Shown: positions 26,684-35,256, counted from the first letter of the stretch. The stretch: DNA of 35,348 nt from Candidatus Nomurabacteria bacterium (GCA_943348755.1 CALQYS010000008.1:1-35348), one strand, 5' to 3'. A program made the numbers and translations. The notes: generated from the sequence alone by a model not told the origin.

Positions 26684-26878
26684 CTAGATGAAAGGCATCA
26701 AATGGCTCTTTGGTTTGTTTTTAATGACGAAATCTTTGGCTCTGTGACCAGCGAGCTGTTTGTTACGTGACTGCTTTGCATTGAAATGGTTGAAGCCTGG
26801 CTTACGAGCAAGTATCTTGCCGTTTTTGGTGACTTTCAACCTTTTGCTATATGACTTGTTTGTTTTCATTCCTTTCAT
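26684..26878 (-). CDS. rpmI: 50S ribosomal protein L35
   Basis: MKTNKSYSKRLKVTKNGKILARKPGFNHFNAKQSRNKQ; infC-rpmI-rplT order. Confidence 0.93.
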   Translation of the reverse strand: MKGMKTNKSYSKRLKVTKNGKILARKPGFNHFNAKQSRNKQLAGHRAKDFVIKNKPKSHLMPFI

Positions 26879-26891
26879 ATTTTTGTTTTTA

Positions 26892-27398
26892 TTATCGTGC
26901 TTTCTCGATTGTTGTTGTTAAACCTTTTGGACCTTTTTTATAGCTATCAGATACTTTATACTCTTCGGTGATTAAATGCAAAACTCTGTCTAGGCGTTCC
27001 CGTAAGAACTTTTCATCCATATACTTTGCGCGACCGGCGAGGAAGAGTTCGACTTTCACTCTGTGTCCTTCTTTGATCCACTTTGAAGCAGTTTTTGCTT
27101 TTAATTCTAGATCATGATCACCCGTACCTATCTTTACTTGGATGCCTTTTGTCTCTGTTTTATTTGCACCAGCCTTAGCTTTTTTTAATTTTTTGTTCGC
27201 TTCGTACTGATACTTACCGAAATCCATCACTTTCGCGAGTGGGGGATTTGCATTTGGGCCTATCTCTATCAGGTCCAAGCCCTTACTTTGCGCTAATTCC
27301 AATGCAGCTTTTATGCTTAAAACACCGAGATTTTTATTTTCACTGTCTAAAACCCGAAGTTCCGTCGCCCGTATTTGGTTGTTTATTCTTTCACGCAA
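26892..27398 (-). CDS. infC: Translation initiation factor IF-3 (TTG start)
   Basis: NNQIRATELRVLDSENKNLGVLS; LIEIGPNANPPLAKVMDFGKYQYE; VKVELFLAGRAKYM. Confidence 0.96.
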   Translation of the reverse strand: MRERINNQIRATELRVLDSENKNLGVLSIKAALELAQSKGLDLIEIGPNANPPLAKVMDFGKYQYEANKKLKKAKAGANKTETKGIQVKIGTGDHDLELKAKTASKWIKEGHRVKVELFLAGRAKYMDEKFLRERLDRVLHLITEEYKVSDSYKKGPKGLTTTIEKAR

Positions 27399-27432
27399 TG
27401 TATAAATATACCAAGAAGACTTTGGCCCTTAG

Positions 27433-27461
27433 AATATAGCTTATTCGGGCCTTAAAGTCAA
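27433..27461 (-). promoter_or_regulatory. infC operon promoter TTGACT-17-TATATT
   Basis: Reverse-strand hexamers with ideal spacing, between tmRNA and infC. Confidence 0.82.
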
Positions 27462-27472
27462 TGTTTACCCTG

Positions 27473-27872
27473 TGGTGGAACTGACGAGAATTGAACTCGT
27501 GTGCAGAAAGCTTTTGTATTGAAATCTACATATATAGCACGCTTTTTTGTTTAGATTAAAAAATTCTTAAACGTGCCAAATATTTTTTAATCGAGTTCTA
27601 TGTTTTCGTGAAATATTCGAACGGATATTTCCTTATCCCGATAATATTGTGCCTCTACTCATATATCGGAAGTCTATAAGAGAGACATCAGTTACGCCGA
27701 AGCGGCAACTGAAGCAAAAGCGAAGTCATTCATACCGAAGTATGGAGAGACAGCCGCTTTTACTTTGGAAGCTAATTTTGCAATTAAGCTATTGAACGAA
27801 TTTTTACGAGATTACGTCCATTCTCGATATGCATCAAATACATACGGCCTACTGTCTATGCCTGGCAGTCCC
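27473..27872 (-). ncRNA. ssrA: Transfer-messenger RNA (tmRNA), encoded CCA
   Basis: Acceptor GGGACTG/CAGTTCC, T-arm ACGAG-TTCAATT-CTCGT, ACCA end, PK1 (CGAGA/TCTCG with TGGACG/CGTTCA), resume context TAATT-GCA, tag ORF to TAA inside a hairpin; adjacent to smpB. Confidence 0.92.
27692..27781 (-). other. tmRNA tag reading frame: AKLASKVKAAVSPYFGMNDFAFASVAASA*
   Basis: GCA resume codon 11 nt after PK1; TAA stop within a hairpin. Confidence 0.7.
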
Positions 27873-27887
27873 ATGTTTTCAAGCTCC

Positions 27888-27966
27888 GCATCCTGAAAAT
27901 TTTTTGTCCTGCGCCCTTCCCTGAGTACAGGGTGGGACCCTCGGACAGAAAAAATTTTTAGGATGC
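27888..27966. repeat. 79-bp imperfect inverted repeat with AT-rich arms and GC-rich core
   Basis: GCATCCTGAAAATTTTTTGTCC ... GGACAGAAAAAATTTTTAGGATGC; inner CCCTG-AGTA-CAGGG. Confidence 0.85.
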
Positions 27967-27986
27967 TTCGCTTATTGTCAAAGTTC

Positions 27987-28436
27987 TTATTCTTTACCTC
28001 GTATGTCTCGACGAATCTCGCGATCCGTCTCACGCTTCTTTATAGTCTCACGTTTATCAAATTTTTTCTTGCCTTTTACTAGAGCAATTTCTACTTTGAT
28101 TTTTCTGCCTTTATTATACACTGAAATTGGTACGATTGTCAAACTTTTATTCTTTTCATTTCCGGCTAATTCATTGATTTCCTTTTTAGTGAGCAAAAGC
28201 CTGCGATTGCGCAGTGGATCATAGTCTTTTGGTGCATTTTTGGCTTGGTATGCGGGAACATTGGCATTGATTAAAAAAACTTCTCCTCCTCGAACTATCA
28301 CAAAGGCACCTTCGAGAGACATTTGTCCACCTCGTACAGACTTTACTTCCGAGCCCAAAAGTTCAATACCAGTTTCGTATTTTTCTAGGATTTCATAGTC
28401 GAAACGTGCTTTTCGGTTTTCCGCGTAGTTGCTCAC
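27987..28436 (-). CDS. smpB: SsrA-binding protein SmpB (GTG start)
   Basis: NRKARFDYEILEKYETGIELLGSEVKSVRGGQMSLEGAFVIV...KKEINELAG...KGKKKFDKRETIKKRETDREI. Confidence 0.97.
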   Translation of the reverse strand: MSNYAENRKARFDYEILEKYETGIELLGSEVKSVRGGQMSLEGAFVIVRGGEVFLINANVPAYQAKNAPKDYDPLRNRRLLLTKKEINELAGNEKNKSLTIVPISVYNKGRKIKVEIALVKGKKKFDKRETIKKRETDREIRRDIRGKE

Positions 28437-28486
28437 GAATTTATCTTACCATAGATTTTATTAATTTTTTATGCTAATATTTTTAT

Positions 28487-29308
28487 ATGGAATCAGGAGT
28501 ACCGACAATTGAGAAGCCAGGGTTAACTCCAGAAGAGTTGGAACAGCTTAGGGTGCTTTGTGATAAACAACCAGCATTAGTTAGGCGTTTTTTGCAAGTG
28601 AATTCTAAAAAAGAGACAGCTCAACCTAATTTGGCTGAACCGAATCATAATTCTGAAAATCCGCTTGATCAAATAAAGACTCTTACTCAAGCTCTTGTTG
28701 CGTTGGAGACTGAGAGCGGTGTTGATTTTTCAAAAAGTAAAATAGGGGAATTGTTTCGCCAAGTCGAAGAACTTGGTGCAAAGCCGGTTCGTCCTATGGA
28801 TGATTATTATAAGGGTGAATTTGATGTGCAAACCGCAGCAGCAGAATTTAGTACGGAGTTTCCAGAAATAATTAAACGTTGGTTGGCTTATAAGGAATCT
28901 GAACCAGAAAAAAGAGGGGAGATATTAACTGCTTTTATCCAAGATGTTAAAAAATTCAGTAAGAAACTTTGTCGGGTCATTAATGAAAATGAACCTAGGA
29001 CTTCAGCTGACACCTGGATGGCCTTGGATGATTTAAAACAAGCTCTTAACATCATCTTGTCTAAAAGAAAATTACCATTAAGTGTTTTCGTTCCTGTTCC
29101 AAATACCCCCTTTAGATTGGAGTCCATGACTTCTTATTTTCCTGATACTTCGGGCTTGTCCTCTTTTGAAATTAATCGTTTAAGACAAGAATACGATGGG
29201 CGTGCCAAATTTAGAATTGTCGCTGTTACTCAATTTGGCATGATAATTAATGGTGCTGCAGGAGTTCAATCAAGGGTGGTAGAACATGCCGAGGTTAAAA
29301 CTGAATAG
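28487..29308 (+). CDS. Hypothetical protein
   Basis: 273-aa ORF with its own putative promoter; no family recognised. Confidence 0.7.
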   Translation: MESGVPTIEKPGLTPEELEQLRVLCDKQPALVRRFLQVNSKKETAQPNLAEPNHNSENPLDQIKTLTQALVALETESGVDFSKSKIGELFRQVEELGAKPVRPMDDYYKGEFDVQTAAAEFSTEFPEIIKRWLAYKESEPEKRGEILTAFIQDVKKFSKKLCRVINENEPRTSADTWMALDDLKQALNIILSKRKLPLSVFVPVPNTPFRLESMTSYFPDTSGLSSFEINRLRQEYDGRAKFRIVAVTQFGMIINGAAGVQSRVVEHAEVKTE

Positions 29309-29384
29309 TTTTTTCTGTAATTAATCTTTATATATTTAGAGATTCTTATTTCACTTTATCTACTTTTTATGCTACCATTTGCAA

Positions 29385-31310
29385 ATGGATTTTAATTTTC
29401 TGAATAAAAAAGGTCTACAAAACAAAGGGAAAAAAGGATCAAAACCCACAAAGTTTGGAAGTAGTGTCGCTGGAACAGTACTCATCTTCATGCTTATCAC
29501 AGCAGTGTACTTAGTAGTGTCAGATAACGACAAAGTTATTCCAGAAATCCCAATTTCAGATTTGGCTAAGAGTGTCTCAGCCGGAGAAGTAAAAAATATT
29601 GTAGTCGAAGGTGATCAGCTGACCATCACCTATCAGAATGATGAAGTGAAAAAGGCTAAGAAAGAAGTCGGCTCGGCTCTTTCGCAGACACTCTTTAATT
29701 ATGGAGTCACTCCGACTGCGCTTGCCAAGACTGGCATTGAAATAAAAAATGAAAGCGGGTTTATGTTTTTTTTGTTAAATATTTTACCCTTCTTGCTTCC
29801 CATAGTTTTTATTTTACTTTTCTTCTGGTATTTATCACGACAGGTAAAAGGTGCCGGTATACAGGCTTTGACCTTTGGTCAGTCCAAGGCGCGCATCACT
29901 GATCCGAATGACAAGAACAACAGGGTGACTTTCAAGGATGTGGCCGGGTGCAAGGAAGCAAAAGAAGAATTAAAAGAAATCGTAGATTTTTTGAAAAGTC
30001 CAAAGAAATTCCTAGATATTGGGGCGAGGATTCCAAAGGGTGTCATCTTGACCGGAGCTCCGGGTACCGGCAAGACCTTGCTCGCGCGAGCGGTGGCGGG
30101 GGAGGCCGGCGTGCCATTCTTTCATTTGTCCGGTAGCGAATTCGTGGAGATGTTCGTCGGCGTCGGTGCTTCCCGGGTGCGAGATCTTTTTAAAATGGCC
30201 AAGAAAGCGGCCCCAGCGATAATTTTCGTAGATGAGATAGATGCGATAGGACGAACACGTGGAGGCGGGTTTGGCGGGGGAAATGATGAAAGAGAGCAAA
30301 CTCTTAATCAGATTTTGGTGGAAATGGATGGTTTCGAACCGAATGACAAGGTGATAGTCATGGCTGCGACCAACCGGCCAGATGTGCTCGACCCTGCGCT
30401 TATTCGTCCAGGGCGTTTTGACAGAAAAGTCTTGCTTGATTTGCCTGACCGTGCCGACCGCGAAGAAATATTGAAAATTCACGCAATGAAAAAGCCACTC
30501 GCGGAAGACATCAATCTAAAATTAATTGCCGAACGCACTCCTGGGTTCTCTGGCGCTGATTTATATTCTCTGATGAATGAAGGCGCGATATTAGCTGCGC
30601 GGGAGAATCGCAAAAAAGTTTTCCAGTTTGACCTGATTCGAGCGATTGAGAAAGTCATGCTTGGGCCAGAGAGGAAGAGTCATCTGCTTTCTAAAAAAGA
30701 AAAAGAAATTACCGCTTATCACGAGGCTGGACATGCACTTGTGGCTTCCGTGCTTCCGCATGCTGACCCAGTGCACAAGGTTTCTATCATCGCTCGTGGC
30801 AATGCTGGTGGCTATACTTTAAAACTTCCTCTCGAAGAGAGACGTTTGCAGTCTAAAAAAGAATTTATTGATGACATTGCCATGTCTCTTGGTGGTTATG
30901 TGGCCGAACAGATGATATTTGGAGATATAACGACTGGTCCATCGAGCGATTTACAAGTGGCCACGAACTTAGCTCGTGCTATGGTGACTCGCTGGGGCAT
31001 GTCTGACTTGATTGGGCCGATCGCTCTCGCCGGTCTTGGTGGACGGCCACAATATGGGGAGATGCCAGAACAAGAATACTCTGAGGCGGTTTCGACAAAA
31101 GTTGACGCCGAAGTATCGAGAATCATTTCTGACGGGATAAAGTCCGCAGAAAAAGTATTGACTGGACACCGCAAGGCCTTTGAGGCGATTGCGCAGAAGC
31201 TCATCGAAGTGGAGACCTTGGAACAAGAAGAGTATGAGAAACTTCTTACGGCACACGGGATAATCTTGAAGAAAAAAGATTTACCTGTGAAACTCGAGGT
31301 GGTAAGCTAG
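29385..31310 (+). CDS. ftsH: ATP-dependent zinc metalloprotease FtsH (start revised from TTG 29379)
   Basis: [52 protein letters not shown]. Confidence 0.98.
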   Translation: MDFNFLNKKGLQNKGKKGSKPTKFGSSVAGTVLIFMLITAVYLVVSDNDKVIPEIPISDLAKSVSAGEVKNIVVEGDQLTITYQNDEVKKAKKEVGSALSQTLFNYGVTPTALAKTGIEIKNESGFMFFLLNILPFLLPIVFILLFFWYLSRQVKGAGIQALTFGQSKARITDPNDKNNRVTFKDVAGCKEAKEELKEIVDFLKSPKKFLDIGARIPKGVILTGAPGTGKTLLARAVAGEAGVPFFHLSGSEFVEMFVGVGASRVRDLFKMAKKAAPAIIFVDEIDAIGRTRGGGFGGGNDEREQTLNQILVEMDGFEPNDKVIVMAATNRPDVLDPALIRPGRFDRKVLLDLPDRADREEILKIHAMKKPLAEDINLKLIAERTPGFSGADLYSLMNEGAILAARENRKKVFQFDLIRAIEKVMLGPERKSHLLSKKEKEITAYHEAGHALVASVLPHADPVHKVSIIARGNAGGYTLKLPLEERRLQSKKEFIDDIAMSLGGYVAEQMIFGDITTGPSSDLQVATNLARAMVTRWGMSDLIGPIALAGLGGRPQYGEMPEQEYSEAVSTKVDAEVSRIISDGIKSAEKVLTGHRKAFEAIAQKLIEVETLEQEEYEKLLTAHGIILKKKDLPVKLEVVS

Positions 31311-31355
31311 TACCAGCCTAAAGCTAGTTTACCCTTTTTATAAAAATTTAAAACA

Positions 31356-31835
31356 ATGCCAAACAAATTTTGGAAGTGGTATGAGAAGGAATACAGAATC
31401 ATCGCGCCACTCACCGCCCTACTCTTTTTGTTGCAACTTGTCCACTTATATTGGATGACGACAAACATAGTCTTTGTAAAATTATTCGGACATGCCTTTT
31501 GGGATCCAAACGCTTTCTGGAACACCATTATTGCACTAGTTGACTACACAGAGATACCAGCGATTATTTCCAGTACTGTTTTTTATATCCATCAATATCA
31601 AACATATACAGGAATGAGATGGAAAAGTATTCTATTCCTTTTTCTTATTAACTCTCAATGGATTCACCTGTTTTGGATTACAGATGAGGTCATATATACA
31701 CAAATAGCTGGCACGGCTGCTTTTGTGATACCTGCATGGCTCGCTTGGCCTGCAATTCTGATTGATTATCTTGAGCTTCCAGTCATGTATGACACTGTCA
31801 AAAAGGCGATTATATCTTTGCGAAAAACCGCTTAA
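31356..31835 (+). CDS. Hypothetical polytopic membrane protein
   Basis: Several hydrophobic segments (IIAPLTALLFLLQLVHLYW, AAFVIPAWLAWPAILIDYL). Confidence 0.65.
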   Translation: MPNKFWKWYEKEYRIIAPLTALLFLLQLVHLYWMTTNIVFVKLFGHAFWDPNAFWNTIIALVDYTEIPAIISSTVFYIHQYQTYTGMRWKSILFLFLINSQWIHLFWITDEVIYTQIAGTAAFVIPAWLAWPAILIDYLELPVMYDTVKKAIISLRKTA

Positions 31836-31871
31836 TTTTGTAGTATTAAAAAGTTAGTTTATAACCACCTT

Positions 31872-31945
31872 CCGTCCTTAGCTCAGTTGGTTAGAGCACA
31901 GAGCTTATACCTCTGGGGTCCTTGGTTCGAATCCAAGAGGACGGA
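31872..31945 (+). tRNA. tRNA-Ile, anticodon UAU (CCA not encoded)
   Basis: Cloverleaf: CCGTCCT/AGGACGG, D-arm GCTC..GAGC, anticodon arm CAGAG-CTTATAC-CTCTG, T-arm CTTGG-TTCGAAT-CCAAG, A73. Confidence 0.9.
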
Positions 31946-31955
31946 CAATTAGCAA

Positions 31956-32207
31956 TTACTTCTTCTTATATTTAATGACCAAAAAGGTGTTGGTCCCAGT
32001 TATTGCTAGACTGGCAAGGTTTGAGACCATAATGCTTGTATTGCGGTTTAAATAAGCGTCTATAACTACGATAAGTATTGCCACACAAGTGATGGCATAC
32101 ATCAAGACACTGATATCTTCTGAACTTTTGGTTTTCAGAAGTTTGATCATTTGCGGGAATCCAGAGACCAAAAACAATATAGCCGGCAAGTAAAAAAATA
32201 TTTCCAT
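31956..32207 (-). CDS. PQ-loop / SemiSWEET-like small membrane protein
   Basis: SGFPQMIKLLKTKSSEDISVLMY PQ-loop motif, three hydrophobic segments in 83 aa. Confidence 0.78.
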   Translation of the reverse strand: MEIFFYLPAILFLVSGFPQMIKLLKTKSSEDISVLMYAITCVAILIVVIDAYLNRNTSIMVSNLASLAITGTNTFLVIKYKKK

Positions 32208-32253
32208 AGGTTAAGTATACTATTTATATTTTATTATCTCTAGACCTAATTTT

Positions 32254-34461
32254 TTACTCAAAATGGAACTCTTCCACCTTTGATTTAACTTTTTGTTTCA
32301 AGAGGGGATAGTTTGAGAGTTCGGGATCTTGTTCTATCAGGCGGACTGCTTCTGCGCGGGCGGCTTCGACCATTTTTAAGTTTTTTATAGCTTCCATGCC
32401 GAGGTCAGTGATACCCCATTGCTTGGTGCCACCGAGTTCGCCTGCGCCGCGGAGAGTGAGGTCGAGCTCGGCTAGCTCGAACCCGTTCTTTGCGGTCTTG
32501 AGGGCTTTCAGACGAGATATGGTTTTTTCGCTTTTGGCGTCTGCAAATACATAGCAATATGCTTGATGAGTGCTTCTTATCACGCGTCCGCGGAGCTGGT
32601 GCAGTTGTGCCAAGCCGAAGCGCTCCGCGCCTTCGATGACGATGACGGTGGCGTTTGGGACATTCACGCCCACTTCCACCACGGAAGTCGCGCAAAGGAT
32701 GTGTATTTTGCCTTCAGTAAAATCTTGCATCACTTCTTCTTTTTTTTCTTTGCTCATCTTGCTGTGCAAGACTCCTATCTCATACTCTCTAAAAACTTCT
32801 TTTTTAAGCCTCTTTGCCTCTTCCACCGCTGACTTTACGTTTAAAGCCATTTCTTTTTCTAGGTCGGCTTCAAATATTCTAGGACAAATAATGTAGAGCT
32901 GTCTGCCATTTTTTAATTCCTCTCTTATCTTTTCATACGTCTCCACGCGTTTGTTGGGCGTGATAATTTCGGTGACTATTTGCTTCCTGCCAGCTGGCAT
33001 CTCATCGAGGAGGGAAAGGTCGAGGTCGCCATAGATGGTCAGCGCTAGGGTGCGAGGGATGGGGGTGGCGGTCATGGAAAGCAAGTGTGGCGCGACGCCG
33101 TCTTTGCGGACCAATTTTCGTCTCTGAGCTGTGCCGAAGCGGTGCTGTTCATCGATGACCACCAGCGCCAAATTTTTAAATTTAACGGTTTTTTGTATAA
33201 GGGCGTGGGTGCCTATCAATATCGGTATCTCTCCATTTGCCACCCATTTCAAAAGTTGTGCACGAGAAATATCAGTCCATTTTACCCCGCTACCGGCGGG
33301 GCCTATTGTTTTCGCGGGAAACTTTCTGCACCCCGAGCCAGTAATGAGCCCGATGTTTATGGGCAAGTGTCTAAAATATTGGATGAAGGATTCGAAATGC
33401 TGAGCCGCCAAGATTTCCGTCGGTGCCATATATGCCACCTGCAAGTTTCCAAAACTTTGACCATTAGGTCTTTGTTTGACGGTCACATAGCTTGCAGTAG
33501 CCGCCACGGCTGTTTTCCCGCTTCCGACGTCGCCTTCGAGCAGGCGAGACATTGGAAAGTTTTTCCCCATATCACTCAATATCGTGTCGATGGATTTGGT
33601 TTGTGAATTGGTCGCAGTGAAGGGGAACCTTTGCAAGAATTCTGCCACACTTTTCTCATCTATATTTATTTTGAAAGATTTATTTTTCCTGTATTCAAAT
33701 TTATCATGCTGACGTTCGAGCTGAATGCAAAAGACTTCTTCAAAGGCGAACCTCTTGCGCGCTGACTCTGCGTCATCCGCATTTTTAGGCTTGTGAATCC
33801 AGACCAGAGCAGTCTTAAGTGTCGGCAGGCTATATTTTTTCAAAATGTCTGCCGGAATATAGTCCGCAATATTATCTAAAGTCTTTTCTCTTAATATTTT
33901 TTCAATTGCGTGATAAAACCATTTGGAAGTGATGCCACGAGTTTCAGCATAGACAGGATACCCGCCTGCAGAAGCTATGTTATCAGCATTGCGGGCAGGT
34001 GATAATCCTTCTGTTGATTTTTGAAACAATGAATTATGTGCATCTATCGGCATATTAGGCATCTTTTCAAATTCCGGATTAGCCAGATATGTGCCACTCT
34101 TGCTCCCTGTCACTTTACCCGTTAACTTCACTGTGTCGCCTTCGTGAATCATTTTAGCCAGGTAGGCTTGGTTGAACCAGATTATCTTCATTTTACCCGA
34201 AAGATCTTCGATGGTGCCTTCTGCCATCGGAATTTTAGAGCGGAAGCCTTTTTTTGTTCTAAGATTTGAAATCTTGCCATATACTGTCGCCATATCTCCG
34301 GCAGTTAACTCGGCAATTCTTTTGACTTCACTGATATCGCTATAACGGACAGGGAAGTGGAAGAGAAGGTCAGAGACAGAAAAAAGTTTGAGCTTGTGCA
34401 GTGCTCTTTTTTGATTAATGTCTAATCTGAATTTTGTTTCAATTCTATCACTGAGTTCCAT
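32254..34461 (-). CDS. recG: ATP-dependent DNA helicase RecG (start revised)
   Basis: LLEGDVGSGKTAVAATA; VIDEQHRFGTAQR; LLSMTATPIPRTLALTIYGDLDLSLLDEMPAGRK; LRGRVIRS. Confidence 0.97.
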   Translation of the reverse strand: MELSDRIETKFRLDINQKRALHKLKLFSVSDLLFHFPVRYSDISEVKRIAELTAGDMATVYGKISNLRTKKGFRSKIPMAEGTIEDLSGKMKIIWFNQAYLAKMIHEGDTVKLTGKVTGSKSGTYLANPEFEKMPNMPIDAHNSLFQKSTEGLSPARNADNIASAGGYPVYAETRGITSKWFYHAIEKILREKTLDNIADYIPADILKKYSLPTLKTALVWIHKPKNADDAESARKRFAFEEVFCIQLERQHDKFEYRKNKSFKINIDEKSVAEFLQRFPFTATNSQTKSIDTILSDMGKNFPMSRLLEGDVGSGKTAVAATASYVTVKQRPNGQSFGNLQVAYMAPTEILAAQHFESFIQYFRHLPINIGLITGSGCRKFPAKTIGPAGSGVKWTDISRAQLLKWVANGEIPILIGTHALIQKTVKFKNLALVVIDEQHRFGTAQRRKLVRKDGVAPHLLSMTATPIPRTLALTIYGDLDLSLLDEMPAGRKQIVTEIITPNKRVETYEKIREELKNGRQLYIICPRIFEADLEKEMALNVKSAVEEAKRLKKEVFREYEIGVLHSKMSKEKKEEVMQDFTEGKIHILCATSVVEVGVNVPNATVIVIEGAERFGLAQLHQLRGRVIRSTHQAYCYVFADAKSEKTISRLKALKTAKNGFELAELDLTLRGAGELGGTKQWGITDLGMEAIKNLKMVEAARAEAVRLIEQDPELSNYPLLKQKVKSKVEEFHFE

Positions 34462-34484
34462 ATTCAAATTTTAAGGAGAAAATA

Positions 34485-34904
34485 TTAAACAAGGGTGTTG
34501 TCTCTTCTTTTTCTAAAATATTCATCGAGGGACCACTCACTTGATCCGTATAGAAAGGTGGAGATGAGTGCCATACTGAGGCCAAAGTCACGTACGCCTA
34601 TCTCGTTGTATCCGACGGTAAGTGTAATGCTAAGCAAGTGCAGGGAAAGCAAACCCGCTACTATCCTTGTGTAAAATCCTTTTATGAGCAGTATACCCAA
34701 TATCACCTCAAACCATCCGTTCATATATACAAAACTTGTCGGACTTATCGGCAATTTATCTATCCATTCTGGTAAATATCCAACCCAAGAGGCTGGATTA
34801 ATAATTTGTTGTGAACCAAACCAAAGCATTACCAAACCCAGACCGATTCTCAAAACTATCGGAGAGAATTTTTCCATGTTTGTTTTTATATTTTGTCTAT
34901 TCAT
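34485..34904 (-). CDS. DoxX-family membrane protein (start tentative)
   Basis: LRIGLGLVMLWFGSQQI...GWFEVILGILLIKGFYTRIVAGLLSLHLL. Confidence 0.75.
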   Translation of the reverse strand: MNRQNIKTNMEKFSPIVLRIGLGLVMLWFGSQQIINPASWVGYLPEWIDKLPISPTSFVYMNGWFEVILGILLIKGFYTRIVAGLLSLHLLSITLTVGYNEIGVRDFGLSMALISTFLYGSSEWSLDEYFRKRRDNTLV

Positions 34905-34991
34905 ATACTTGAATATTATCACAAAACTTGGCGGTGTCTATTGTACAAAATTCGAACTTATTTTGAAAGCAATCCTGACGAAAGCTAATCG

Positions 34992-35008
34992 CACGCGCGG
35001 AGCGCGTG
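34992..35008. repeat. Hairpin CACGCGC-GGA-GCGCGTG
   Basis: 7-bp perfect inverted repeat. Confidence 0.8.
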
Positions 35009-35039
35009 GGGGCTCTAAATTAAGCCGTACGCTCTACGA

Positions 35040-35193
35040 AAGCCCCGCCACCGCCTCGCTTCACTCGGCAACCCCAAAAAAAAATGTTCCTTGCTCTCTT
35101 GATTTTCGCGGGGGTGATTTCTTCTAAAATGGAAAGGACATTTTTCTTTTCGGGGTTCTGCCCTCCAAGTATTCGGGCAGTGTGGCGGGGCTT
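35040..35193. repeat. 154-bp element of nested inverted repeats
   Basis: Outer AAGCCCCGCCAC/GTGGCGGGGCTT; inner ACCCC..AAAAATGTTCCTT / AAGGACATTTTT..GGGGT. Confidence 0.75.
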
Positions 35194-35200
35194 CAATTCG

Positions 35201-35256
35201 GTCTCGGTTTTGCGAAAACTATTTTCTGGGGATATTGATTTTCGCAAAACCGAGAC
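35201..35256. repeat. Perfect 18-bp inverted repeat with 20-bp spacer
   Basis: GTCTCGGTTTTGCGAAAA / TTTTCGCAAAACCGAGAC. Confidence 0.9.

Noticed and set aside
27473-27560. An ordinary tRNA on the minus strand, suggested by the T-arm and CCA
   Set aside because: No anticodon arm nearby; the acceptor partner is 390 nt away with PK1 and a tag ORF, so it is tmRNA.
27812-28033. Minus-strand ORF of 73 aa
   Set aside because: It overlaps the smpB 3' end, the 79-bp inverted repeat and the tmRNA 5' domain; best explained as an artefact.
35020-35247. Minus-strand ORF of 75 aa (MRKSISPENSF...GGGGAFVERTA)
   Set aside because: It runs through nested inverted repeats with a TTG start inside a palindrome arm; no coding evidence.
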